From: Branchipolynoe longqiensis | Taxonomy: Eukaryota > Annelida > Polychaeta > Phyllodocida > Polynoidae | Direction of reading: 5' to 3' | Assembly: GCA_030323885.1 (NCBI GenBank) | Contig: CM059186.1 | Coordinates: forward strand, 146,180,810-146,244,809 | DNA: 64,000 nt | Shown: positions 55,561 to 64,000 of the stretch, piece by piece | Position numbering within the stretch: the first letter of the stretch is position 1 | Layout of the letters: every line of letters starts with the position of its first letter | Program-made: the position numbers and the translations under genes | The notes under the pieces: model-generated | The model's database searches: none | Told to the model about the DNA's origin: nothing | Seen by the model: only the letters and a program-made list of their open reading frames with translations

Positions 55561-56215
55561 CCAGCCGGGTCTCCTGGTCAGGCTGGTGCCCGGGCTGTGG
55601 TCGGCCGTGCGAAGCCCCTTTATAGACATGGCTGCCCCTGAAATATCCCCCTAAATCAGCACGGGTGCCGGTAGCGTCAGCGGTCGCTGCGCCGGGGCAG
55701 GCCCGCCCCCAGCCCGCCCACCACTCCACCTTCCCCCTTCCCACCGCCCCTCACTGTGCCCGGCCGGGCTCAGCCAGCCGCGCCCCCTCACGGCGGTGGT
55801 GGCCAGCCGGCAGGCCCGCTCCTCCAGCTGTTCGGGGCTGATGTCACTGCCTCGCACTGCTCCTTGGGATTTGTCTCTAATGCGCTCCCGCAGACCAAAC
55901 ACTGGATTTATGCGCGCCCCCGAGCGGTCAGGGGCCGGCCATTTTATAAGTCGTGATGGGATGGGGCGGGGGGTGGGGGTGGGGATTGGGGGTAGGGGAG
56001 GCTGACTGGACCTCAGCGCGTTGTCAATCATCGTAAATATTATTGCCCTTCTGGAACAGGCTTCTGTGAGGGTTTATGTGTGCCCCACCACCCGGTAAGT
56101 TTAGCGAAGGCCCCACGGCCGGAGTCCCCAAGTTTCCTCGGGACATGAAAGCTGTCGCATATTATAGACACTGCCGCCTAGTGCGTTCTTTGTTCATGTC
56201 AAATGTCTGCTGTAT
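55561..56215. other. GC-rich unique-looking segment
   Basis: The most GC-rich non-repetitive stretch in the window. No clear reading frame, splice pattern or domain was recognised; a CpG-rich regulatory region is possible but unsupported. Confidence 0.3.
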
Positions 56216-56217
56216 GT

Positions 56218-56385
56218 GTGTATAGACATATACATATTACACATATATACATATATATACATATATATGCATATATATACACATATATACACATATATAC
56301 ACATATGTACACATTTATGCCCATGTATATACATATATACACATATATACACTTATATACACATATATACACATATATACGGATA
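56218..56385. repeat. ACATATATAC microsatellite
   Basis: Imperfect 10-bp ACATATATAC repeats, of the same type as 56820-57110. Confidence 0.85.
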
Positions 56386-56819
56386 ATACCGTTATCGCGT
56401 GTAATAAGACCCCCCCCACACACACACTCAGGCGGGTGGGGGGTCCAGCCTGCACCGCTCACCTCCTGCGCGGGGCTTGACAATCCACTCGCTTGGAAGT
56501 TTTTGCCAGGATGTAAAACTCCAACAACCAACCTATAGCACCCTTTTATCATAGCAACAACCTCTTTCCACCCTTTTTATATCGTATGAGATTCACACCT
56601 TGGTTCTTTGCGTTGCTCTCGCTCTTGGTTCTTTGTGCTGCTCTCACTCACACACAACACACAGCACTCACACACAACACACAGCACATGTGGGGCTGCC
56701 ATCTGGAGTTGGGGAGGCTGGAGCAGTAGATGACTATGACAGACTCCCACAGTCCATGGAGCTGAGTGAGTGATGAGGGAAAGGAGGGATATTCCGGGTT
56801 ATTATACTTGTATAATTCT

Positions 56820-57110
56820 TTTACAGCATATATCGATATATATATGCACATATATGCACATATATACACATATATACACATATATACACATATATACACA
56901 CATATATACACATATACACACATATTCACATATACACACATATATATAAACACACATACACACATGTACATATATATACATATATATATACACATGTACA
57001 TACATAAATATAGACATGTATGCATATATACACATATATTCACATATATGCACATATATACAGGTATATATACATATATAAAACAAATATATACACATGT
57101 ATATATAGAG
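56820..57110. repeat. ACATATATAC microsatellite in the loop of the inverted duplication
   Basis: Imperfect CACATATATA / CATATATACA repeats of about 290 bp. Confidence 0.85.
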
Positions 57111-57199
57111 GTATACCTGGCTTGGCACTGTAGATACATTCCTAAAAGCACTCAATGAAACAATGCTATATGGGGTCATTATAACATAGCATAAATAGA

Positions 57200-57276
57200 G
57201 TTTGTGTGTTGGGGTTTTACATCCTAGCAAGACTTAATATCATATCAGGATGGGTACCGGCTGGTGACAACCTCAG
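57200..57276 (-). mobile_element. SINE-A tail fragment
   Basis: GTTGGGGTTTTACATCCTAG to ATGGGTACCGGCTGGTGACA; only the 3' 70 bp remain. Confidence 0.65.
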
Positions 57277-57417
57277 TGGTAGATTGTGCTATAGTTAGAT
57301 GGCAGCCCCCACATGTGCTGTGTGTTGTGAGCGAGAGCAGAGCAAAGAACCAAGGTGTGAATCTCATACGATATAAAAAGGGTGGAAAGAGGTTGTTGCT
57401 ATGATAAAAGGGTGCTA

Positions 57418-57566
57418 TAGGTTGGTTGTTGGAATTTTACTTCCTGGCAATATCTACGGTCATATCAGGACATGTACCGACGTGTGAAAGTGCGCACTGA
57501 TGGCGACTTTATAGTGCTCCCCCACCGGAAGACCAGGCTGCCAGCACTATGACCTGATATTCCGAC
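57418..57566 (-). mobile_element. SINE-A 3' half
   Basis: AGGTTGGTTGTTGGAATTTT through CAGCACTATGACCTGATATT. Its first about 20 bp belong to the right arm of the inverted duplication. Confidence 0.8.
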
Positions 57567-58506
57567 TCCAACGGTCTCCCGGCTCTCACTTCAAATACAT
57601 GTATATTTATATATCTATATTCAAAGTAATCATACCTTTCTCCATCTGGGCGAAACCAGCTACAGTCAGCTTGCATTTGTAGTCTGACCTGGTTTAATTT
57701 CCCGTTAATTATTAGATCAACTCGCATAACTAATTATACAGGAGAGCATCTATATGTCCACCAACCCACACTTTCCCATAGAGAGAGAGAGATAGAGGAA
57801 GGGGGGGGAGGGGGGTGGAGGGGAGGGTGGTTGGTGGTATGTTATTTAGTACCACAAAACACTGATCAATATCATGAAAGCCCGCCTCGTCCATTTCACC
57901 TCAGTGCCAGTGAAGCTGCTTTATATATATATTTAAACAGTAGCCGCCACCCGGCACACCTCCAACGCGATCCTACCGAACCCTAAAGATTGCCTTCCAC
58001 AGTGGCGCTCTATGAGGATCTATCGCTGTACACTGGACCCCGAGGCCATAACTGCCTTCTGCCACTTCCCTACATATTGAACCGCCCCGGAGATAAACTA
58101 CTTTTCGCCGGCGGTCTAACCATGGTATGCAGACGACAATGAGATTAAATGAGCCTTCAGTCTGTCCGACAGCTGCACCTGTGGTACGCACCCTCTACGA
58201 GTCCGCGCAAGCCGACCAGGGGTCAAAGGTCGCGACCTTGCTAGGTCACGTGGTCACTGCTGACCCACCAAGCGGTGAACTCTTCAGAGGGTGAGTGGGA
58301 AATGACTGCGTCCGTCTGCAATGGAGCGATTGTTTTTTTTCCCTCCAGGGATGTATGTGCATGGGAATCACGTTCAAGCCGGAAGTGGAATTGTCGCGAG
58401 CCGGCAGAGGGCGTGTGTGTGTTATTATCTGGGAACTGGGTTTGCCATTTGGAGGAGAGAGCGTCTTTGCGCATGCTCGGTTCAACTTCAAGGTCTTCCT
58501 CTGTAT
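57567..58506. other. Unassigned spacer
   Basis: GA-run and G-rich stretch at 57780-57835; no gene supported. Confidence 0.35.
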
Positions 58507-58508
58507 AG

Positions 58509-58745
58509 TTAAAGCCCCAGTCACACCTACCCAGATCAGGGGCCGGACGAGCCCCGGACCCTCATCCGGGGTGGTCCGTGGCAATCCGGGGTGATCTGTG
58601 GCTGGTCCGTGGCTGGTCCGTGGTGATCCAGCCTGATCCAGCCTGATCCAGCCTGATCCGTGGCTCGTCCGGCCTCATCCGGGGTCCGCCCCGGATGTTT
58701 TAAAATGTTTAAAACATCCGGCGCGGTCCGGGGCATTTTGCGGTT
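58509..58745. mobile_element. Half of a foldback element (FB5) with 10-bp repeats
   Basis: After a TA, AAAGCCCCAGTCACACCTAC resembles the left ends of FB1-FB4. It is followed by GC-rich tandem GGTCCGTGGCT / GATCCAGCCT units; GATCCAGCCT is repeated three times at about 58625-58656. The other terminus is not seen, so this is a truncated or diverged member. A short inverted motif ACATCCGG...CCGGATGT lies near 58690-58720. Confidence 0.5.
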
Positions 58746-58839
58746 GGTATTCGATGGTGTTCATAGGCTGCTCATTTCTAGGTATTTCAAAACCTAGATA
58801 ACATATATAGCAATTGATGAATGGGGTGTGCTGCACAGA

Positions 58840-58972
58840 ATGCAGCATATTCCAATTCCCCATCTCCATGTACAAACCAAATGTGATCACTTCAACGGCT
58901 GGAAGACCAGTGCCTCAGAACTTACAAAATACATATTCAAATGAATAAAATATTTACCAAAAAACCCAAAAG
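58840..58972 (+). mobile_element. Retroelement 3' tail, class 1, hairpin decayed
   Basis: ACGGCTGGAAGACCAGTGCC, then TCAGAACTTACAAAATACAT and GAATAAAATATTTACC. The 3' arm of the hairpin is mutated. Confidence 0.6.
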
Positions 58973-59300
58973 TAACAAGAGTAGTAGGGGGAGGGAATTC
59001 CATTGGTATATTATCTAGGTTTTGAAATACCTAGAAATTAGCAACTTATGTGCACCTTGGAAGGTAGACATAAGTTATATACCAATAGATCTCCCTCCCA
59101 CGGAACTACCTTGTATATGATTATTGAAACCTGCCTATGCATACATAACAGAAATATGGATAAAATAAAAAAGCAACCATTAATGTGTGTGCGATGTTTC
59201 TCTGGATTCTTGATCTGAAATATAAACATAGGTACCAACATAGCAGCTAAAGTAGTAAATCTAGAGATGTCTAGATGTAGATCTCGATCTATGTGTGTGC
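58973..59300. other. Unassigned; short inverted repeat
   Basis: TTCTAGGTATTTCAAAACCT at 58777 and AGGTTTTGAAATACCTAGAA at 59017 are exact inverses about 240 bp apart, bracketing the class-1 tail. Confidence 0.6.
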
Positions 59301-59627
59301 TCTGTTTGTTGTTGTTTTACATCCTAGCAACATCTAAGGTCATGTAAGGATGGGTACCGACTTGTGACAGTGCACACTCATGGTGACTTTATAGTGCTGC
59401 CCCACTGGGAGACCAAGCTGCCAGAGCCATGACCCTATATCGCACAGTCACATTATCCTGATACTGTCCGAATCAAGTCTTGTCCTATCCTATTAATGCC
59501 GAGCGCCAGGCTAGGTAGTGATGAGTATATATTTGATAAGTCATTGGCTTGACTTGGCCGGGAATCGAATTCCCGACCTGCCGCATGGGAAGCCTGCGCT
59601 ATAACGATTTAGCCAGCGCGCCCAGTC
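59301..59627 (-). mobile_element. SINE-A copy, full length
   Basis: Tail TTTGTTGTTGTTTTACATCC to head CGATTTAGCCAGCGCGCCCA; core complete, B box CGGGAATCGAATTCCCG present. Confidence 0.9.
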
Positions 59628-59647
59628 ATTTAGATTTATCTTACTTA

Positions 59648-59697
59648 TCATCATCATCATCATGCTGTCGGTCGCGATGCGACAAAGACTGCTTTCA
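59648..59697 (-). mobile_element. LINE-D 3' terminus, 50 bp
   Basis: ATC repeat, then ATGCTGTCGGTCGCGATGCG and ACAAAGACTGCTTTCA: the shortest 5'-truncated copy of the family. Confidence 0.75.
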
Positions 59698-60171
59698 CTT
59701 ACTTATAGACTTATAATATATACCTAAATGTAGAAAAATTATTTTTTCCCAACAGGATTTTTTTGTTTGCTTCGTAGGCTTGCATATAAATTATAATACC
59801 TGGTGGACCATATTCATCCTCTGCTCTTGCTATAAATAACGACAACAATTAGTATGCTCCAAATACTGAACAAGTAATGCCGGGCTGAAGAATCTAGTGG
59901 ACAACATTTACATATATTTACAGATTGTTTATTTATGCACTTTTTGTAGTGAACACTTGCTCTGTGATCTAAGCAGGCAGATATAGGAGGAGGCCGCTGG
60001 TGGCTCAGGCTTGATTGTACCTGGGTAGTCATAGAGGTCCCCTTTGGTTGTCACGTCACGTGAGATATGTGATGTAATAACTCGCGACTTGCGAACATGT
60101 CTTGCACGGATGCACTATCCAGCTGTCCAATCACGCCTTTAGTGGTGGACATGTTGTACAATACCAAACTC
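59698..60171. other. Unassigned spacer
   Basis: Nothing recognised. Confidence 0.3.
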
Positions 60172-60322
60172 GCTGGTTGGTTGATTGATCGATTGGTTGA
60201 TTGCTTGTTGTTTATTGGGGCAGCACATATGAGGTCATATTACAATAGGTACCGACTTGTGACAGGATTCACTGAAGTTTGCGTTATAGTGCTGCCCTAC
60301 TGGGATGAGGTGCTGTTCTAAC
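60172..60322 (-). mobile_element. SINE-A 3' fragment, degraded
   Basis: GGTTGGTTGATTGATCGATT, TAGGTACCGACTTGTGACAG and TTATAGTGCTGCCCTACTGG are recognisable; the rest is lost. Confidence 0.65.
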
Positions 60323-60668
60323 CACTAGGTTAAGGCAGTTGGAAGACAACTATGAACGGTTCCTCCAATTTCTATTGTTATTGTTTCTATTCTTATGTTT
60401 GTAGAACGATGTATGGAAATTGTGAATACAAAATATCTCAAATGATTAAAAAAAATGTCTAGGTGTTTCCTGTCTAAGGAACACGTTTGGATTCGGTGTG
60501 GAGAAATTATCAAAGTGCCCAGTCTGGGGAACATATGTAAGTTTGGTGCGGAAGAATTAGCAGTGTACCCTTTATATTAAGGTTATTTAAAGTGGTATAG
60601 TCCGATGGTTTTGAGTTTCTCACATTTTCTGAGCTAAACATATTAGGTTGTTCATTATAACTACCTTA

Positions 60669-61359
60669 TACCCCTGTCACACTACGACGTAACAAGCGAA
60701 CGTGAGCCTAACGTGGCGATCTTTCGTCATTACGTTGATGTATGTTGGATTACGTTATGATGACGTCATAATGATGTTAGACTGACATCGAGCTATGACA
60801 CATTACGTCGTGTTACATCGAGTTGCGTTGAGGTTTTGGACAAGTTCAAAAATTTCGACGTAGCTCGAACGTAAGGGTTTACATTCGCCGTACGTTCTGT
60901 TCACGCTCAGTGAACGTCAATGATGTTAAACGGACGTTTTTCCAACGCTGCTCACTACGTTCAACTACGTTCCACTATGTTGACCCACATTAAACCGAGT
61001 GCAAATGCCCACGTGGTGTAATGGGAACATCAGGAGAACGTCAGGAGAACGTCAGGAGAACGTCAGGAGAACGTCAGGAGAACGTGCATTCAATGTACGT
61101 TCAACGTCTCATGACGTAGGTAACATCACATAACGTTCTTCTGGCGATGGAATAACATTCATAACGTTCCGTGAGCATAGTGACGTTGTCCTCTCTCGTT
61201 GAATGACGGTATCACTACGCTTTACCGACGTTACGCTCTCGTCCACTACGCTGCATCCACGTTCAACTTGTGCCCAAATTTGCATACTACGCCGAGAAGT
61301 TCAACGTTCTTCACGTTCTCCCTACGTTGACGTCATTACATCATAGTCTGACAGGGCCA
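60669..61359. mobile_element. Foldback element FB4 (TA-flanked) with 11-bp repeats
   Basis: Left TACCCCTGTCACACTACGAC, right (reverse complement) TGGCCCTGTCAGACTATGAT, TA at 60667-60668 and 61360-61361. It holds five exact 11-bp units CAGGAGAACGT (61031-61085) and many ACGTT/AACGT half-sites. Non-coding. Confidence 0.85.
61031..61085. repeat. 11-bp array (CAGGAGAACGT)5
   Basis: Five identical consecutive 11-bp units inside FB4. Confidence 0.95.
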
Positions 61360-61784
61360 TAACTTTAGTTTGAAGTAACTTTTATTTTATATTGCTAACT
61401 TTTGAAATATTTGGAATGGAAACATACTAAATTAACTTTGGCAAGCTTGCCAAAACTCTATCACCATAGGCTTCTGCAATAACAGGTTCTATTAATTGAC
61501 TCAGTATCCCCTTATATGTGACGACAGATGTTTAATAAGTGCACCAGCATATAAGTTAGATATGTAGAATCAAATTTAGATAATTGTTTTGGTTTTGACA
61601 ATTTTATGTTTTCATCGGACTATGCAGCAGCTTTAAGCTGCATGAGTACAGACAGTAAAAGGAATATCCGGCGTGTGGGCGGAACTGGGCACTCCCAGGT
61701 GGCGCCACCGGGTCAGTTAAAGGAACTAGAGCACGACAGTGGCAATGTTATTGTCGTGGGTGTGATGAAAATGGAAAGTATTCT

Positions 61785-62197
61785 GCCTCCAGCAGGGTTC
61801 GAACCCAAACTTCTTGCCATTCCGGGGCTAGCATGCTAAGAATTACACTACCTAAGCTTCCTGATGCAATCACTCTATCCATGCCTACCTGTCTATGTGG
61901 CTCCTTGCACTCTTGTGCATGAGGGGGTCAGTGTATTACTACACTTTTGTCCCTGGAATTGTAAGTCTCTTAAATGGGTTACGTCCATATGTTGTTTAAT
62001 GATTACAGTTGCATAGCTACAGGAAATGCACTTATATATACCCAGAGTAAGTTCAATAACCATACAGCACATAGGTTTTAGAGAGTTTTGGTCATGGCAA
62101 GCAGTATCGTGGAGCAAGATGAACATGGGCAACATCGTGCGTAGAGCCGGATTCAAACCCGCACTTCTTGTCATTCCAGGGCTGGCCTGCTAACCAT
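61785..62197 (-). mobile_element. SINE-C, head-to-tail dimer
   Basis: Minus-strand tRNA-like modules at 62138-62197 (5' end missing) and 61785-61860, about 350 bp apart, each with TGTAATTCTTAGC/AATGGTTAGC and GGTTCGAACCC-type boxes. The linker carries AGACTTACAATTCCAGGGAC and AAGGAGCCACATAGACAGGT, as in the 39590 dimer. Confidence 0.75.
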
Positions 62198-62234
62198 TAT
62201 TTCTTTTACTAACGTGTATTTTATCCATCGAATA

Positions 62235-63635
62235 ATATCTCTTGTCAGCGCCAGAGCACTGGTCATCCGGCCGTACAGTACAATTCATTAATACATACAT
62301 GACACTACTATCAGTTGTAATAGTAACTCCATGCAAATCCTGTTTGATGCTAAAAGTATTATACATTTTATAAATGAAGTATCAGCTGTAGTAGTAACTG
62401 TGTACAATTCCAGTCCAATAAAAGTATCATGCATTCAGTGAATATGTATTGCATGGTTTTAGAATTGTCTTTAAACACCTTTTTTCCTTCTTTCCTTTAT
62501 TTTGTAAAGAAATATATCAAAATATATATACCTACTTTCAAATACATGCACAGAATATATGCAAATCAGTGGATCTAATCACAATTAATATGGTGGTATC
62601 TAGTAAATACCTGCACTGATTTGCCCATAAATGTATGTCATTATATACTGAATGATATGGTATGATGGTGAGAGGAACACTGGATGTCAATGTGTATGAT
62701 GTTAATTTTTGCAATACTGTTTGAGTCATTTAATTAGTAATTCTTAGTTCTTTGTATTGTATGATTTGATGAATGGAATGGAGGTCTGAGATTGTAGTGG
62801 GGATTTATATGTGACTGGTATTGGGTCAATTTCAAGAAAATGTTAGGTACTAGGTATGTAATGGGCGTTGAAAGAGAGGTGGGAGGGGCTTAGTGTGCTG
62901 GGCCGTGCAGTGCATTTGAGACCATTTGTATACATGTATCTACAGGGGTCAGGGCAAGGGTGGCCTTTAGAATACCTGTAACTGTGTAGGGGTCTGACAG
63001 CCCTGTTGTATTTTTATTAAGTTTTTGAATTCAAGGAGACTTGTGGAGCGTCTTGTCCTCACTGGGAGTTTATTCCATAATGTACCACCTCTGTAAATCG
63101 GTGCTTCAGTCAGCTTGTTTGTTAGTGGCTTGGGAATTTTTAGGAGTGTAGCATCACTCTGTTTGGTTACTCTGTTTGTATGGTCAACATATTGCTCATC
63201 ATTCGATCTTTTATACATGAGAGTCAGGAGATGTGAGTCCCTCCTTTGGCTCAGGTAGCTGATTTGTGCTTTCGAATGCATTTCCTTTCCAGACAGGTTT
63301 TTACCTCTGTAGCCAGTTCTAAGTGCCCTGTTTTGAATCCTCTGTAATTTGGTTTCTTGTTGTTTCATCAGCAATCCATAGATTAAATCATTGTAGTCAA
63401 TTATTGGAACAATAGTGGCTTTGTATAGCAAAAGGGCTGTGTTCTCACTCATGAAGTATCTAATCTTCCTAAAAGTTGTAATTTTTATGGCTATCATTTG
63501 ATTGAGTTTTGACAGTTGTCGATTACCATTAACCATTGAATCGAGTGTGGTCCCTAAATATTTGTATGTGTCTACCTCATTCAATGCTGTATCACCCAAA
63601 TGTAGAGTGATCGGTTGTGCTCTTGATTCTTTTGA
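62235..63635 (-). mobile_element. 5'-truncated CR1/L2-like LINE with class-1 hairpin tail
   Basis: An RT C-terminal frame (62967-63635) is followed by about 700 bp of AT-rich sequence ending at CCGGATGACCAGTGCTCTGG, then CGCTGACAAGAGA: hairpin CAGTGC-TCTG-GCGCTG at 62245-62260. This is the only place where a coding region sits upstream of the class-1 hairpin in the same orientation, so it suggests, but does not prove, which LINE owns that tail. Confidence 0.6.
62967..63635 (-). CDS. LINE reverse transcriptase C-terminal region (5'-truncated)
   Basis: About 220 open codons with no internal stop, beginning without a start codon at the junction near 63635 (SKESRAQPITLHLGDTALNE). Typical RT thumb/C-terminal motifs: TYKYLGTTLD, then IVPIIDYNDLIYGLL, KLQRIQNRALRTGYR, RRDSHLLTLMYKRSN and GTLWNKLPVRTRRSTSLLEF. 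The KYLG, PxxDYxDxxYG and LWNxLPxxxR pattern is characteristic of the CR1/L2/Jockey-type LINE RTs. The catalytic YxDD box would lie upstream and is absent, so the fragment is not functional, yet the frame is intact, implying a young copy. Confidence 0.85.
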   Translation of the reverse strand, partial: SKESRAQPITLHLGDTALNEVDTYKYLGTTLDSMVNGNRQLSKLNQMIAIKITTFRKIRYFMSENTALLLYKATIVPIIDYNDLIYGLLMKQQETKLQRIQNRALRTGYRGKNLSGKEMHSKAQISYLSQRRDSHLLTLMYKRSNDEQYVDHTNRVTKQSDATLLKIPKPLTNKLTEAPIYRGGTLWNKLPVRTRRSTSLLEFKNLIKIQQGCQTPTQLQVF

Positions 63636-63718
63636 CTACCTAGGCTCCCTGATGCAATCACCCTTCCCACGGATACCTCTGTCTATGTGGCTCCTTGCCT
63701 GATATGTCAGTGCAAACT
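63636..63718 (-). mobile_element. SINE-C 5' end fused to the LINE fragment
   Basis: Minus strand: GTTTGCACTGACATATCAGG, CAAGGAGCCACATAGACAGA, GATTGCATCAGGGAGCCTAG, then GTAG joined directly to LINE coding sequence. It matches the first about 80 bp of SINE-C and stops inside the tRNA-like module. Both parts have the same orientation. Confidence 0.7.
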
Positions 63719-64000
63719 ACTACACTATACATATGTGTGCACACATATATGTATAGTGTGTCTGCTACACTATACACTATACTGATACCTGCAGGTATCA
63801 TTTAAAAAAAATGCAAAAGTTGGGTAAAGTAAATATGATCTCTTGTAACACCTGAGTAACACTAACAGTGACTCTATCATTGAATGCCTTCAGACCTACA
63901 GCTCTCTCAACCCACCCACACTGTTGCTTGATTTGATGCAACGACACACCCATTAGTAAAATAAAACTCCATCAATTAAAAGCAGATCCTCCTCCTGTAG
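63719..64000. other. Unassigned right edge
   Basis: Short palindromic ACTATACATATGTGTGCACA-type repeats at 63722-63790; nothing else recognised. Confidence 0.35.

Larger units (their letters stand above)
56512..57440. repeat. Large inverted duplication with SINE tails at both outer ends
   Basis: Left arm 56512-56703 and right arm 57298-57440 are near-perfect inverses: GTAAAACTCCAACAACCAAC, TATAGCACCCTTTTATCATA, TATATCGTATGAGATTCACA, CAGCACATGTGGGGCTGCCA. The left arm has an extra internal duplication (TTGGTTCTTTG...CACACAACACACAGCAC). Both outer ends are SINE-A tails pointing inward. The roughly 600-bp centre holds the ACATATATAC array and another SINE-A fragment. Confidence 0.85.
60587..61636 (+). 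mobile_element. MITE-A copy with a nested foldback element
   Basis: TTAA at 60587-60590 and 61633-61636; ends AAAGTGGTATAGTCCGATGG and TTTTCATCGGACTATGCAGC. FB4 (60669-61359) interrupts it between ACTACCTTA and ACTTTAGTTTGAAGTAAC. Removing FB4 restores about 355 bp of continuous MITE-A. Confidence 0.85.

Noticed and set aside
55033..55641. A 202-residue Ser/Pro/Leu-rich open frame
   Set aside because: Mostly the CTCCC/CTCTC polypyrimidine tract; no domain or exon structure seen.
57900..58600. Several overlapping open frames of 70-110 residues
   Set aside because: Overlap each other on both strands with no motif, and the right end runs into the FB5 terminus.

Overview
This is gene-poor metazoan nuclear DNA built almost entirely from transposable elements, their remains, and simple or tandem repeats. 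No complete protein-coding gene, genuine tRNA gene or rRNA is supported. Protein-level signal is limited to two LINE fragments: an RNase H region at the left edge and a reverse-transcriptase C-terminus at the right edge. One other open frame (19681-20124, minus) could be the first exon of an unrecognised gene. The mix of non-LTR retroelements, tRNA-headed SINEs, many short inverted-repeat transposons (MITEs) and very abundant minisatellites suggests a marine invertebrate. Minisatellites with about 10-bp units together with many MITEs recall what is reported for lancelets (Branchiostoma), but the species cannot be fixed from this sequence.

Layout. 1-1.8 kb: 3' end of an I-like LINE with a SINE in its 3' UTR. 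2.2-2.5 kb: a TTAA MITE. 2.6-5.2 kb: a G-poor C/A-rich tract with a CCTCA array. 6-17 kb: SINEs, AT-rich microsatellites, and two abutting foldback elements at 11.6-12.8 kb. 17.9-19.3 kb: a complex tandem array with four near-identical hairpins. 19.7-20.1 kb: the candidate exon. 22.6-24.0 kb: a G/T-only tract. 25.4-32.5 kb: a pogo-like MITE, SINEs split by insertions, inverted retroelement tails, and a pair of MITEs with 7-bp target duplications. 33-42 kb: SINEs, a foldback MITE and LINE 3' ends. 43.2-45.6 kb: three minisatellites. 45.75-47.3 kb: a triple-nested element. 47.5-53.9 kb: a run of SINEs and an LTR-like insertion. 54.2-55.6 kb: a 24-bp minisatellite and a polypyrimidine tract. 56.5-57.4 kb: a large inverted duplication. 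58.5-64 kb: a half foldback element, nested elements, a dimeric tRNA-like SINE, and a SINE/LINE chimera.

Two patterns connect the window. First, five elements sharing a CCCTGTCACA-like end, four of them with TA target sites, each contain a tandem array of 10- or 11-bp units that differs in sequence from element to element. Second, several retroelement families end in short 3' hairpins within a common sequence frame, with base changes that keep pairing, and the same SINE heads occur with different tails. These suggest, respectively, a transposon family that repeatedly founds minisatellites, and a LINE/SINE network sharing 3' recognition structures.
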